Assembly (NCBI GenBank): GCA_001986395.2
Contig: MQVO02000028.1
Coordinates: 1-64,000 of the forward strand
DNA length: 64,000 nucleotides
From: Irpex lacteus
Lineage: Eukaryota; Basidiomycota; Agaricomycetes; Polyporales; Irpicaceae
Direction of reading: 5' to 3'
Made by a program: the position numbers and the translations under genes. This document shows, in pieces, positions 1 to 11,613 of the stretch (position 1 is its first letter; each line of letters begins with the position of its first letter). The notes under the pieces are model-generated. The model was not told the origin of the DNA and did no database searches. It worked only from the letters and a program-made list of their open reading frames with translations.

Positions 1-983
1 TCATGCGTCGCCTGCGCCAAGAGGTCCTCGATACAGTCGGCCCCACGAGTCGTCCGACCTACGACGATGTACGCGAGATGAAGTACCTTAGAGCGGTCAT
101 TAACGGTACGTTTTTCTTCTAGCGCGAACATTTAAGTTCAAGGCTAATGATTGTGAGCAGAGTCGATGAGATTGTATCCTGCTGTGTAAGTTTGAAAATA
201 GAGCTCTGGATTCCGGTGTGTACTAATTGTCATGTGGCGTATGGGTGGTGTAGCCCATGGAATATGAGGTAAGTATCCTCATTTACGTTACTTCATATGT
301 GGTACTATGCTCATACGACTTTATGATTAGATATAATGTCAACGACACAGTTGTCCGTACGTCCGAAGGCGCCAACGTATTCCTCCCCGCTGGTACTCCG
401 TAAGTCTATCTCCAGAGTTTGTTTCCACCGTAGTAACCTAAATATCCTCCAGAATTACTTACTCTGTTTACCGCATGCACCACCGCACGGATTACTGGGG
501 CCCAGACGGTATGTCAACAGCAACTCATATCTGATCATGTAACCCATCCTCCCTCCTCTTCCTCCACAGCCGAAGAATTCGACCCCGACCGATTCCTCGA
601 TCACCGCGTACAAACCTACCTCACTCCAAACCCATTCATCTTCCTCCCCTTCAACGCCGGCCCGCGCATCTGCCTCGGCCAACAGTTCGCGTATAACGAG
701 ATGTCGTTCTTCCTCATCAAGCTCATGCAGAGCTTTGATGGCGTCGAATTCGACGGGGAGTCGTTGGACCCGAAGCAAGGCCTCTGCCCGAGTGGAAGGA
801 TGCCCCTGGAAGGAAGAGTAAGGAGAAGATTTGGCCGTGGTCGCATTTGACGCTGTATGTTAAGGTGAGTGAGACGTTTTCATTTCTTGGACGTCCAGGG
901 ATGATTGAATGACTGGTTTGGGCGCGTAGGGCGGCATGTGGGTGAAGATGCATGAGGCGAAGGGAGCTGAACAAGAGGTTTGA
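1..983 (+). CDS. Cytochrome P450 (CYP63-like), 5'-truncated by window edge, one frameshift
   Basis: This is the C-terminal part of a fungal P450 monooxygenase, a heme-thiolate enzyme expected at the ER membrane. Its exons match the downstream P450 exon for exon: 3-105 (continuing from off-window), 161-185, a short exon coding PWNM near 250-267, then 332-402, 452-508, 570-865 and a last exon ending in TGA at 981-983. The K-helix ExxR (ESMR), the PDRF motif and the heme loop ([10 protein letters not shown]) are all present. At about 768-772 the frame breaks. Homology to the neighbour resumes (EARPLPEW...SHLTLYVK) only if one extra C is assumed in the CCC run; read literally, the frame stops near 850. 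The gene may be decaying or the base may be a sequencing error. The enzyme class is certain; the substrate is unknown. CYP63 members in white-rot fungi oxidise xenobiotics and alkyl compounds. Confidence 0.88.
768..772 (+). other. Frameshift site in P450 copy 1 (C run)
   Basis: Upstream of this CCC run the heme-binding exon reads in one frame. Downstream the conserved C-terminal region reads one frame over, and the paralogue has the two parts continuous. A single missing C explains it. Confidence 0.7.
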
Positions 984-1647
984 AGAGGCTCAGATACCTG
1001 TTTGATAGCAGGATTGTGTGCAGATTACACAGACAGTGCAGATCCAGTATAATTTAGTAAGTGTACACTATCATTTATGCAATCTACCGCAGCACAACGC
1101 TAGGGTTGTTTGGTAAGGATGCGCGCGAATACGAGGTTGCGTTCACCCGTATACTTAAAGAGCAGAGTATGCATGCATACGTAGATTCAGCTGAATACTG
1201 TCGAATACCGAGTCCACGTAGTTGTACTTACACTCAAGCCGAGTGTCTTTCGGGCCGAGACCCGTCGTCCTCCACAGCCGCTGCATGGCCGCGTCCGGAC
1301 CCGCCGAGTAGACGCTGAAGTTACCCTTCAACTGAAACCTCGTTATAGTCTTGCAGTTCACGAAGTTCAGGGCCAGGTGGTTAAGTGTGAGTGTTGTGAG
1401 TACAATGATCTCTTGTCCTTGTAAATGTTATGATGGCTAGAGTGGAGTTTGACTCTGACAGCCACCTGCCCGATGAGGTAGGCGAAAGTACTTACACCCC
1501 GGTTGTTATTTGATGACCGCAGCAGATCAGGGGCACAATGTTTGATCGCAGTACCGCTAGCATCAAGTGAATAGAGCCCCTTCTCCAAGATATAAAACAG
1601 ACGGACCTCTCGAACCCTCGAGCTCTCGACCTTCCCCAGTTCTGACG
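984..1647. other. Intergenic spacer between tandem P450 genes
   Basis: No gene was recognised here. The spacer holds the 3' flank of the first P450 and the promoter of the second, including the TATA-like element at 1591-1597. Confidence 0.6.
1591..1597 (+). promoter_or_regulatory. TATA-like box upstream of P450 copy 2
   Basis: TATAAAA lies 50 bases upstream of the chosen ATG at 1648. The spacing suits a fungal TATA element, with the caveat that a 5' UTR must then be short. Confidence 0.4.
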
Positions 1648-4343
1648 ATGGTCGCAAGAACGCAGCACTGGCATGGGCCATTCCCTCAAGCCTTCGCACT
1701 CGCGGTCAAGCAGCTTACCACCGCATTTACACCCTCTGCAATTATCGCTCTAGGTCTCGTTGCTCTTAGACGTTACCTTGCCCCTGAAGCTGCAGCCTAC
1801 CTATCTAATTGGGTCATTGCACTCTTGACAATTGCCAGTATTCCTGTTCTGCTCACTTTGAAGATTCAACATCGCGAATGGAGTGAGAGGCGTCGAGCTG
1901 CAGCGTGTGGTGCCAAGCTTCCTGTTCGATGGGCTGGCAAGTGGCTCGGAGGGTTGGACCTCCTACTTATCAAGTTAAAGCCTACTTTCCTCAGTGCGTC
2001 ATGATTTTAGCGAGTAATGTGCACGTACGATGCTGACCTTTGGAACAGGCGACCTGGACTGGCGTACAATGCACGAGATAGGATTCACCTGGGATCTCAA
2101 TGTATTATGGAATAGAGTGGTAATCACCGCCGATGTCAACATCATCAAAGTGAGTCGCCCGGAGGATGAGATATTCCCGTTTGTCAACGCACAATTGAAC
2201 TTGGCTTTCACAGACTATCCTTGCTTCGGATTTCACCAATTATGTCAAAGGTATCTCTGAGAAAATTATCATGTCGAATTGAATGGAAACTCAGAGTATT
2301 CATCTGCAGGGCAGCAATATAATGAGTTTATGCAATCTGTTCTTGGGACAGGCGTATTCAACTCAGATGGTAAGTGAAGTTGTTTCTGGCGCCTGTGGGG
2401 AACTTCAGCTCACTGGATGGTGGCGGGTGTTCAGGTGATATGTGGAAGTAAGTTGCTATTTCTCTGTAATTAGTATGTTTGTCTGACAGCGCTCGAAAAT
2501 CAGATTCCATCGTAGCATGACGCGCCCTTTCTTCACCAAGGACCGCATCAGCCACTTCGAGTTATTTGAACGTCATGCGGGCGAGTCTCATGTCTTTCTC
2601 ACTTACAAACGTCTAATATTAACATGAACACGTAGACCACGCTATCGCGAAGATTAAAGAACGTAATAGTGATGGATACCCAGTTGACTTCCAGGTACTT
2701 ACCGACATGTGAAAAGGAGCTCATTAGCATCGGTACTGACTGTAACACTACACGTAGGACCTTGTCGCTCGCTTCACTCTGGATTCTGCCACCGAGTTCC
2801 TCTTTGGTTCATGCGTAAAACAGCATAGAGAGTAGCCTCCCTTACCCATGGAATGCGCCAGACCGTCTGAAGGTTCGATCAAACTCACCCGCAGAAGATT
2901 TTGCGCAGGCCTTTGCCGAAGCCCAACAAGTTATCTCGGACCGTGCACGCCTGGGTCCCATGTGGCCATTCTACGAGATGTTCAAGGACAAATCTGCTGA
3001 GCCGATGCGAATCGTTGACGAATACCTAACTCCAATCCTGGAGACAGCCGTGGCGAAACATAAGGAGGCGAAGGCGATGGGTCTTAGCCGACGACCGGAC
3101 GAGATTGATGATGACGAGACCCTTCTGGACAACCTGGTTAAGTACACTGAAGGTGAGCTCTGCATAAAGACGTACTCCTAGTACTCACCACTCACGCCCT
3201 CTGTAGATCCCATCGTGCTCCGTGACGAAGTTCTCAACATTATGATTGCGGGCCGTGACACTGTGAGTACTCAGACTACCGAAAGCTGATTATTAGACAT
3301 TTACTCACCATCTGTGCATACCAGACCGCTTCCATGCTCACGGTTGCTGTCTACTTCCTTACCCAACACCGCGATGTCATGCATCGACTTCGTCAGGAAG
3401 TGCTCAACACCGTCGGTCCAACTCGGCGTCCAACTTACGAGGATGTCCGGGAGATGAAGTATCTCAGGGCGGTCATAAACGGTGAGTATGCTCACAATCT
3501 GGCACATTATCCGTTGTAACATTCCACAATAGAATCGATGAGGCTGTATCCAGCTGTGTAAGTAAACTACTACCGTGGTTTGTATGGCGAGATTGATTGA
3601 TCTTACTTCCGAAATATAGGCCGTGGAACATAAGGTATGCGACCAGACATCTCTGCGTGAAGTGACGTTCTGATATAGATACGTTGCACAGATTCAACGT
3701 CAAGGACACAGTCGTTCGCACTTCCGAAGGCGAGGATATTTTCTTCCCAGCAGGCACACCGTAAGCTCATTACAATATATCAAGTCGATCTGTCCTTCGT
3801 ACTGACAGGGGTGCAGGTTCTCCTATTCCGTTCACTGCATGCATCGCCGCACAGACTATTGGGGTCCCGATGGTACGCGTCTGTTACTCAAGTTCCTTCT
3901 CTTCATCGGCCTTACAGCCTCTTTGCACCAGCTGAGGAATTCAACCCCCGACCGCTTCATCGACCACCGGGTTCAGAAGTATCTGACCTCAAACCCGTTC
4001 ATCTTCCTTCCTTTCAACGCTGGCCCTCGTATCTGCCTTGGCCAACAATTCGCTTACAATGAGATGTCTTTCTTCCTTATCAAACTCATGCAGAGCTTCG
4101 AGAGCTTCGACCTTGATACTGAGGCGCTGGACCCGGAATCGAGGCCAAGAGAAGAGTGGAAGGGAGAGAAGGGACGAAAGGGAGTTGAGAAGATGTGGCC
4201 AAGATCGCATTTGACGCTTTATATCAGAGTAAGTCGAGTTTCCTACAGGTTTCTTTACCTGTGGATGATACTCAATCGACTTCTCATAGGGTGGCTTATG
4301 GGTGAAGATGGGCGAGGCCAAAAGTGCGACGTACGAAGGTTGA
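1648..4343 (+). CDS. Cytochrome P450 monooxygenase, CYP63-like, two homopolymer frameshifts
   Basis: This is a full-length membrane-anchored P450 of about 604 residues once 16 exons are joined; phases fit at every junction if two single-base insertions are ignored. The N-terminus (MVARTQHW...) carries hydrophobic segments around residues 25-75 for ER anchoring. Later come the I-helix AGRDT motif, the K-helix ExxR (ESMRLYP), the PDRF region and the heme loop [10 protein letters not shown] with its cysteine ligand. The protein ends [10 protein letters not shown] with TGA at 4341-4343. The intron starting at 2581 uses GC instead of GT. Frame breaks sit in the AAAA run at 2817-2820 and the CCCCC run at 3945-3949. 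The second could be bypassed by an alternative acceptor near 3917, which would replace the conserved EEFNPDRF residues. With the truncated upstream copy this forms a tandem duplicate. Family assignment to CYP63 is from pattern recall; substrate unknown. Confidence 0.9.
2581..2635 (+). other. GC-AG intron in P450 copy 2
   Basis: The preceding exon must end at 2580 to keep the frame (CAT GCG G|AC CAC). The intron then begins GCGAGT, which is a U1-like donor apart from C for T. It ends CGTAG at 2635. Confidence 0.7.
2817..2820 (+). other. Frameshift site in P450 copy 2 (A run)
   Basis: Read literally, the exon hits TAG a few codons later. Dropping one A restores a long conserved P450 stretch ([13 protein letters not shown]...) and correct splice phases downstream. 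Confidence 0.75.
3945..3949 (+). other. Frameshift site in P450 copy 2 (C run)
   Basis: Five Cs stand where four would keep AEEFNPDRF in frame with the heme-loop exon. The paralogue at 570-600 has no extra base at the matching place. Confidence 0.65.
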
Positions 4344-4832
4344 GACCAGTGTTGTCGGGTCACGGTGGTTATGTTACGGCTACATCACTGACCGGCGAGC
4401 GGGCTCGGGTGGAAACTGGGATGGAGTTTTTGCCACAGGAGTGGTAATCGCGAGTGCGGCGGCTTAGGAGTTCATCTGTATCAAGTCCGAGTCGAGGGTA
4501 CACTTTAGGTTATAACAGCTCAAGGAAGCAATGGTGATACCGTATCAGGTTCATTGCATGTATCGCTGGACCGGTTTTCAGTGCTCACTGCAACTGAGGC
4601 AGATCTTGCTTCGACAGTTAAGCATATGATCTCGAGGCCGCGATGGTTGGGTCGTCCGCTCCGACCGTGGGAGACTATTCATACTATGACAGTCAATATC
4701 TTGGTTTCAGATCTTCGAAGTTTGACCATCTTGATGTCAAGCCATGGTTTCGCAATGCATCCCCCGCTACAAGTATCTCGCTGATTACCCCCTCTCATCC
4801 AACTGCTCGTCTCCCATCTTGCAGAGAATATC
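4344..4832. other. Intergenic spacer, promoter region of GH76-like gene
   Basis: No gene recognised; this is the 3' flank of the P450 and the 5' flank of the next gene. Confidence 0.5.
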
Positions 4833-7386
4833 ATGGCTCTCCCATGCTGGCAATACGCGTGGGTTGCTATTTTCTCGCCACTGGTCATTGCCCAGAGCTT
4901 TCTGATACCACCCAACTGGAGGGTGAGCGGCTTAAATCATACCCTGCACCAGAGCACTACTCAGCTGACAATTTGAAAGAAACCTACGTCGAGTCTTAGT
5001 ATCGATGCCAGACTAGAACTCGTCACTGGATTACTCAATACCGTGACTAGAACTTTAAACCGCACTAGCGGAGGGTTTGATGGTAGTCTCATCACTGTTC
5101 AGGTCAGAGCTTCGTATAGGCTTACGCACTAACATAAGATATTTCTAGGACTTGACGTACTTTATGAAACGCCAAGCATGCTGTGTGGACTGGCAATTGG
5201 AGACCGTATCAATGGCTCAACTACAAATAAAGAGACGGTGCTAGCAAGTCTTGACACAATATTTACGCAAGCACCTACTATCACAACTTTGTACGTCCCA
5301 TCTTTTAGTCAATCCGAATTTAGCTTCAGAACAAGTACTGAGGTCTGTTTTAGACCTGATGCATTCAACGGCGCTGCAGCGTACGTGTTTGCTCTCTCGA
5401 CTATCTAACCCACTAAGGAAGACTGTATCGAACAGAATGTGGGGATTAGCTGCTATGAACGCTTACCGCGCTTATAACGATCAAATGTCACTTCAATATG
5501 CTCGTTCGGCTTGGACACAGCTGAATAGCTTCATGGTCACCCCGGAAGATGCTGCCTCGGGAAAACATACGTCCAAAAATGTCACCTTTCATTCCACTTG
5601 CCGAGGCGGTAAGCGGCTCTGTTATCTACTGAGGCCGCGATCTTGTGCGCTGATTGATAATTGAAGGCTCAACAGCCGGTGCAGTGTTTCAAGTAGGTAA
5701 CAGTATACTCAACAGAGCCAAATCATCTCTGAATAAAGGCACAGATACTCGTCGCAGATAACACGGACACAAATGCACAGGTTACAGCGTACGTGTCATT
5801 TTCTTCATGCGAACTGGTTTTCAATAGGACTTACAGCCCATCAAAGAGCTTTTATGTCGTAAGAAACCTCTCGGATGTGCATGGCCACACATATAATCTA
5901 ATTGAGTTCCATGAAGCTTGTCCGCTCACTTATACGAGTTGACTTTAGAACCGTCATTCCTGGCTGCAGCAGAATTATCTGCAACCTTCGTAACAGGGCC
6001 GCTTAGTGACGGCAATGTGATTATTGACACAATCACCCTGCAAACTTGCGCTGCCTGGACAGGTTCGGTGACCTATGACTGCGGCTTTGCCATTGAGGGT
6101 TTAGCCGTCCTTGGCTCAATCAACAAGACTTATGCAGCACTGTAGGCGCTCTCTGATTCTCAGCCACACGTACGGTTAGAAGTCAAAGTCTAATCCTCTG
6201 ATCATGATTCCTGTGCAGTGCTTCTGAGCTGATCTCTACGGTTATACCCAATCCACAGTGGACAAGCTCGGACAACGGTACTATCACTGTTGAAGGTATG
6301 TTTTACTCATCCCGATGTCGTGCTTGTTTAATCCAATGGCAACCTTCTCACCAGGATCGTATTTGGATCCTGCCATCAACAACTCCTTTTTAACATTCAA
6401 AAGTAGAGCAAGCCATTCCACCTTCAATTTGTAGTTTCACTCACTGACCTGACCTTAAGCGATCCTTATTCGAGGTCTCTACGAAGCATACACACGAGTA
6501 TCGGATGATTCGCGGGAAGCCGTCCTTATCCGTGATTATATACTGGTCCAGGTAGAACATCTTAACCAGTCAACGGGCGCCACTGACGCCGTATGCCTGT
6601 TTATTTGTATTCAGTTCAATGCGCTTATAGATATAGCATCCACTCCAGGGAGTAATCAATATTCTCCTCAATGGTATGGCCCTCCTCCTGCCACTCTTCT
6701 ACCTTGGGGGCAGCTAGCCGCCATAGACACTTTATATTCTGCTGTAGCCCTCGCGACAAATGATTCTAGGTGAGCTATATGTCTATGATCCGTGAAAACA
6801 TCTGTACACTGATAGTGCTCATGTCGCCACCTTAAGTTCAACGCCAACCACCGCAGCCATAAATCCACCGGAAAATACGATGTCCCCGACTCCCAGGCAC
6901 TCTCAGGCTATCTTGCATCAATCAGGTTTCACGGCCACAGCTATAGGTGGAACGGTTGCAGGAGCCATTGTCTTACTTCTCATCGTGACCGGCGGTGCTA
7001 TATTCGTCACACGAAGAAAGAAACAACGTTTTAGGACCGTCGGGCGATTTCCACGGCAATTAGTCCTGGATGAAACAGAAGAAGTCGCCCGAAATGATGA
7101 CTTACAAAACGTCCTGAACAGTGGTGCTATCTCTACACCAGCACGCAAAGTACTGCCCAGGCCCAGTGCAATCGGGAACACCGCATCTACCAGTGACGCA
7201 CCGTTGGGTAATCGCAGCCGTACCAGTGGCTCTTTTGGCGGTCTACAAACTGATCCTATGAACTCTTCGGACAGAATACAGGGCAGAGTGAACATCACAT
7301 ACCTGCAAGAGCGTATCCAGCATTTTTTTAGGACAACATCGACGCAGCCTCACTTTGACGAACCACCACCCAGCTACCACGAGTGA
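4833..7386 (+). CDS. GH76-like (alpha-1,6-mannanase fold) secreted protein with C-terminal TM anchor
   Basis: This multi-exon gene starts with a signal peptide (MALPCWQYAWVAIFSPLVIAQS, cleavage after the Ala-Gln region). Its central part matches the basidiomycete branch of glycoside hydrolase family 76. The visible landmarks are MWGLAAMNAYRAYND, the FHSTCRG block, a Cys-containing TLQTCAAWTG block, CGFAIEGLAVLG and QWYGPPPATLLPWGQ. The last exon codes a transmembrane helix (GGTVAGAIVLLLIVTGGAIFV), a basic stop-transfer RRKKQR and a cytoplasmic tail of about 110 residues ending PPPSYHE. Topology is therefore type I at the plasma membrane. The Asp-Asp pair of classical GH76 (DD near WW) was not found, so activity is uncertain; it may be a cell-wall-binding or sensor protein. 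Exon borders between about 5700 and 5940 are not fully resolved. Confidence 0.82.
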
Positions 7387-7902
7387 AATGTGTCTTGCCA
7401 GCGATTTCTGGAACTCCGAGTCGATGAGTATTCTGGTGAGTCTAGTAAAAAAACAAGCTACTGTGAAAAAATTTAACCTACTTTTGACTGACGTGCGGAA
7501 GTAGGCGCAAACTCTTGTTGATTTCTAGTACATATATGTAGGCAATTGCTTCGTGCGAGCGCCCAGGCCGCACGATGTTTTGATGTGTTTGTAACCATAC
7601 CTGTTCTGTCAATCCTATATCATTCACTCTCAATGCTGCGTATGACGTCGCACAGCCTATTGAAGTCCTCATTTTTGATTCCACACGTACTCAAGCACTT
7701 TATAAACGTAGAGGGAGCCTGTATAGCTCTCCGTGTCTGCCGCGGCTCTCCGCGCGTTTAGGCCACATGGGCGCTAAATGACGTCCATCCTCCAGTCCCC
7801 AAGCCCTTGCGCAACATTATCATCTTTTACCGATATCCCGAACAGATATTTCGACGAGCAGACCCAAGCCATATACTGATCCAAAGTCTCTCAGTCCATA
7901 AG
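7387..7902. other. Intergenic spacer upstream of SNF8
   Basis: No gene was seen. A TATAAA occurs at 7701-7706, about 200 bases before the SNF8 start. The DNA just before the ATG is open in the same frame, but the homologous protein begins at the MHRLGGAGL methionine. Confidence 0.5.
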
Positions 7903-8658
7903 ATGCATCGTCTAGGCGGCGCCGGGCTTGCTGCATTCGAGAGGCAGCAACAATCCCAACGCTCGTTCAATGAGCTCTCCAACGAGATCTCGCAAGCTCA
8001 AGTTCAGCATCTTCATGCTCAGCTCGACCACTTCCGTACTGCGCTGCTAGGTTTTGCCTCAACACACCGGGACTCGATTCGAAAGGATCCCGCGTTTCGA
8101 CTGGCTTTCCAGCGGATGTGCAGCACCATCGGCGTCGACCCACTCGCAGGTCCCCGCAAGGGCGGGTGGTGGGCGGAGGTACTTAACCTGGGAGACTGGC
8201 AGTACGAGCTGGGAGTGCAAATAGTGGATGTCTGCGTTAGCACACGGGAACGAAACGGAGGGCTGATCGAGATGGGTGAACTTGTCAGACTCGTTAGCAA
8301 GCTGAGGGCGGTAGACGAGGGAACGATAACAGAAGAAGATGTCGTGAGGAGTATCAAGACTCTCCGACCGCTCGGAGCGGGATACGAGGTGATAGATGTT
8401 GGTGGAGGGAAGAAGATGGTCAGAAGCGTTGTAAAGGAGCTGGACGCTGACCAGGCTGTGGTTCTTGCGATAGCTCAGGAGGAAGGTGGGCGTGTATCAG
8501 AGGAGATGCTTATGGCGAGGAAAGGTTGGGCTCTTGAAAGGGCAAAGGCTGCGTTGGAGAATATGCTGCTGCGTGACGGGCTCGCGTGGCTGGACGCTCA
8601 AGACGAAGCCAATGGCGTTGCGTACTGGATTCCTTCGGCAATGCATTGGGATGAGTGA
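7903..8658 (+). CDS. SNF8: ESCRT-II subunit SNF8/VPS22
   Basis: This single-exon gene codes 251 residues, close to human SNF8 (258) and yeast Vps22 (233). The start was chosen at MHRLGGAGLAAFERQ, which is the hallmark N-terminus of the family. A helical hairpin follows (roughly residues 20-65), then the two winged-helix domains, with the conserved GWWAEVLNLGDWQYELGVQIVDVC region at about 85-115 and LDADQAVVLAIAQ opening the second winged helix. The C-terminus WLDAQDEANGVAYWIPSAM also fits. ESCRT-II sorts ubiquitinated membrane proteins into multivesicular bodies, acting on endosomes with VPS25 and VPS36. Absence of introns contrasts with the neighbours. No oddities seen; identification is firm. 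Confidence 0.96.
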   Translation: MHRLGGAGLAAFERQQQSQRSFNELSNEISQAQVQHLHAQLDHFRTALLGFASTHRDSIRKDPAFRLAFQRMCSTIGVDPLAGPRKGGWWAEVLNLGDWQYELGVQIVDVCVSTRERNGGLIEMGELVRLVSKLRAVDEGTITEEDVVRSIKTLRPLGAGYEVIDVGGGKKMVRSVVKELDADQAVVLAIAQEEGGRVSEEMLMARKGWALERAKAALENMLLRDGLAWLDAQDEANGVAYWIPSAMHWDE

Positions 8659-10006
8659 TATCATCATAGGGCGGTGGTAAGTGCCACAAAGGCATGTTGG
8701 AGATATATATGCATATGGTTTCTGATTTCGTTTGCACGCAGCTTCTAACCAAACTTGTGGTGGAGATAGTCCTTATATCTCCTCCGGCGATCCTCAAACA
8801 ACGTCGTCATTCAGCGAAGCCCCTTCTCAGCTGGACAGTTTTGAACGTGCCGGAACTTCTGTGCGATTGCAGTTTTGGAGCCGTCAGACGCGTTTGCACC
8901 AACTTCCTCGCTCAGTTGAACGCCAGCTTAAACATAACGGCGATGTTTCGTTCTCCTGACAGCGATTATCTTTCGTAACCGTGCGGACGCTCCCGTACAT
9001 CCATCCCTTCATTCCCACGCTTACGCTCCAAACGACAACACCCCAGGACCTCAGCCCATGGTCTCACAGATCACTGCGGGAGACCATGGACGCACCACAT
9101 GTAGTCCACGCACTGCGACGTGTCCCTTCCCATTGAAGATCAGTCGGCTGATACAGAGCCCCTCTACGAAAATGAACTCTGGCCATGAAGTCCTCGAGTC
9201 TGGGCGTGTGGCCCGGCACAGATAAACTCAGCGACCTGGCTGCCACGGCCACTTGACGACTGAAGGTTGTCATTTGATCAGGTTGCGAGTTCACAGGGGT
9301 AAGTGGGTTACGGTGTACGCTTTCCATCCAATCAAGGGAGGGGGTAGTTAAATGAAATCCTCATGTTCAAGATTTTTATGTCATGATTGTAGATAGAGAC
9401 CGTACGCGCTGTGTTGTGTGACTCGGATCTGTCTATGTAGAATGACCTGATTTCATGCGTTGTCGTGGCGGTGTTCATTTGCGCAGAGGAAGGATAGTTA
9501 CGGTCTGTCGAACATGGTCGAGTGCATTTGATGAGAAAGGTACAGGCTACACGGCAGTATTACATCGTCTTCGTGACTTATCAGTCTCCGAAGTTGTTAA
9601 TCAAAGTCGTACTCTACTGCAGGCACGGTCACAAGCTCTAGAAGAACACCAATTCAATGCTACACTTTTGATAATTCTGACTACTACTGCTAGAAGATAT
9701 TTCCGTAAGAGCGGTTCCACCGAAACAAGGTAAGGCCAGGCGAACTTGAGAAGAACAAAATGGCACAGAGCGTTGATGTCCATAACCCCGTATTGAAGGA
9801 AGAAAAAAGCGAGCAGAAGAGAGAGGAACCAGAAATACGAGATCAAACCCAAACCGAGTCCAGTGACACTGATTAAAGTGCCCACGCTCCGGTCTCCGCA
9901 CCATTGACGAGAAATCATGACCTGAGCTCTCACGCATGACAGGGCACAAGACAGGTTTCGCCGCGGTCGGAACGTCAGAGTTACGTATACTTCGCTGTTG
10001 AGAGCT
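8659..10006. other. Intergenic region, convergent 3' flanks
   Basis: The region lies between SNF8 (+) and the next gene (-), so it holds both 3' ends. Short open frames exist, but none shows a recognisable domain, splice pattern or composition of a gene. Confidence 0.5.
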
Positions 10007-11613
10007 TCAGTGTTGGGGTTGCAAATGAGCTCCGCCGAGTGTGTGTCGTCGCTGCAGCTTTCTCGACGACGACCTCGACGACGCCCGCGAGTCGACAGAT
10101 CCAGCAAACTTGGGTATACTGAAGATTTTCTGGAAGATGTTCTTGTGCTGAGGACCGTGGGGCGAGATGGGCGAGTGGTGGGACGCCCTGGTCGAGGTCG
10201 TAGCGGTGTGAAGGGACGGAGCGCCAGGCGGCTGTTCGTAGTAAGAAAGAAGTTCGTTAGTCAATAATGAACGTGGTACCCCATGAATCAATCCGAGGAC
10301 CCCTTCGGGAACGCTCAGCTGACAAGAGTGGGAGAATGACTTACGATGATTTGGACCTTTTGTCCCGGTGTGGGTAGGATGTAGTATGTGCTGCCAGATG
10401 TCCTGCTGCCGGCATCGCTCAATGGCGGAGTCTCCGAGCGAGAGCGGGGAGGAGAACGTTCGATCGGTATCCGAGCTCTCGAACGTCCACGCGTGCTCAT
10501 GGACCTGTTGTGACCTCTGGCGTTGTCAGAGCTGCCAGAGTCTTCTTCCACAAGTGCGCTGCGTGCGGCCGAAGGATGACGGACATCGTGGTAGTACGGA
10601 TTGTTGTGGTGATCTGGCAAGGGATCCGAATGGCTGTATGTGATAGACGGGGCCGGACCACGAGTACGCGAGTGGTTGTTGCGGGAGGGAGGGGTGTAGA
10701 CGATTTGAGGAGGGGCGTAACGAGTGCTCGGATGGCGAGAAGAAGGCGCGTAGATGATTTGAGGAGGTGTGTAAGCATATGGGAGTGCGGTACCCGGACG
10801 CGAAGCGTTTGCGTTTGGTATAGGCCGGGCGTTACCGTGAGCAGCAGAAGGTGGCGGGTGCGAATGTGAGTAAGTTAACGCTGGTGAGCTGGTGTTGTTT
10901 CGCGAGGCATGCGAGGGATTGTGGGCGTGTCGTGGATTAGGAGCGTGGATTGTACTGTGATGTGCAGAGGGATGCGACGGCGCCACGCCAGTTGGTATAA
11001 TCTGTTCAGGATGTGCTGAGTGGACCGTAGCCGCTCGTGAAATGGGATGAGAGGGAGGGATCGAGGGTGGCTCTTCGCCCTGAGGAGAAGGAAGGATAAC
11101 GATATGTTCTGGAGTAGGAGGGGCAGGGGCATTGGCTGATACTTCCGGTGAAAGCATAGGCCCTGACGCGTACGAAAGAGTCTGTGCGTAGCGTGACTGC
11201 GGTTGACTCTGCGAGAACGAAGGGTCAACCAAGCCATCTCCACCAGGAGCATAATGGCGACGCGATGCCGACGTCCCACGCACAGTGTGGTTTAGCGAAG
11301 TTTGTCTGGGTGGGTTAGAGTGGGCTCTTGCGCGGGAATGTTGGCGGGGGTCGGTCGAGATTGGTATGTCGGGCCTACCGTCGGTATACCTCAGCACCAT
11401 GCGCGGAGGTAATGAATGGTCGCTTTCGTCATCCGAGTCAGTAGGTCCATAGCTCGGGGCATCAGAGTCACTTATGATAGAGGGAGGCACTGAAGGCGAG
11501 AGCATTGAATCGTCTCGACCGTGGCCCCCGTGTCTCTGAACCCACATGGCGGTTCTCTCTCGAGCAGTAAGGTACTCCCGGATAGCGTCGGACGATGTGG
11601 TGTATTCCGTCAT
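10007..11613 (-). CDS. Proline/serine/histidine-rich protein of unknown function, conserved C-terminal motif
   Basis: Two exons (11613-10345 and 10231-10007, intron 113 nt with a TGACTAAC branch site and GAACAG acceptor) give 497 residues. The N-terminus MTEYTTSSDAIREYLTARER looks like a short ordered helix with the ATG well placed. Most of the rest is disordered: Ser/Pro/His-rich with repeated patterns such as YAPPQIIYAPSSRHPSTRYAPPQ. Two ordered patches stand out: YYILPTPGQKVQII just before the intron, and NIFQKIFSIPKF followed by an Arg/Ser stretch (KLQRRHTLGG) at the C-terminus. From memory, Agaricomycete hypothetical proteins share this PTPGQKVQ...IFQKIFS pattern. Function is unknown; RS-like tracts could support phosphorylation-dependent binding. 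The intron is inferred, and a shorter single-exon ending is possible. Confidence 0.75.

Noticed and set aside
9601..10107. Hydrophobic minus-strand frame of 168 codons
   Set aside because: It overlaps the last exon of the Pro/Ser-rich gene in a different frame and has no homologous pattern.
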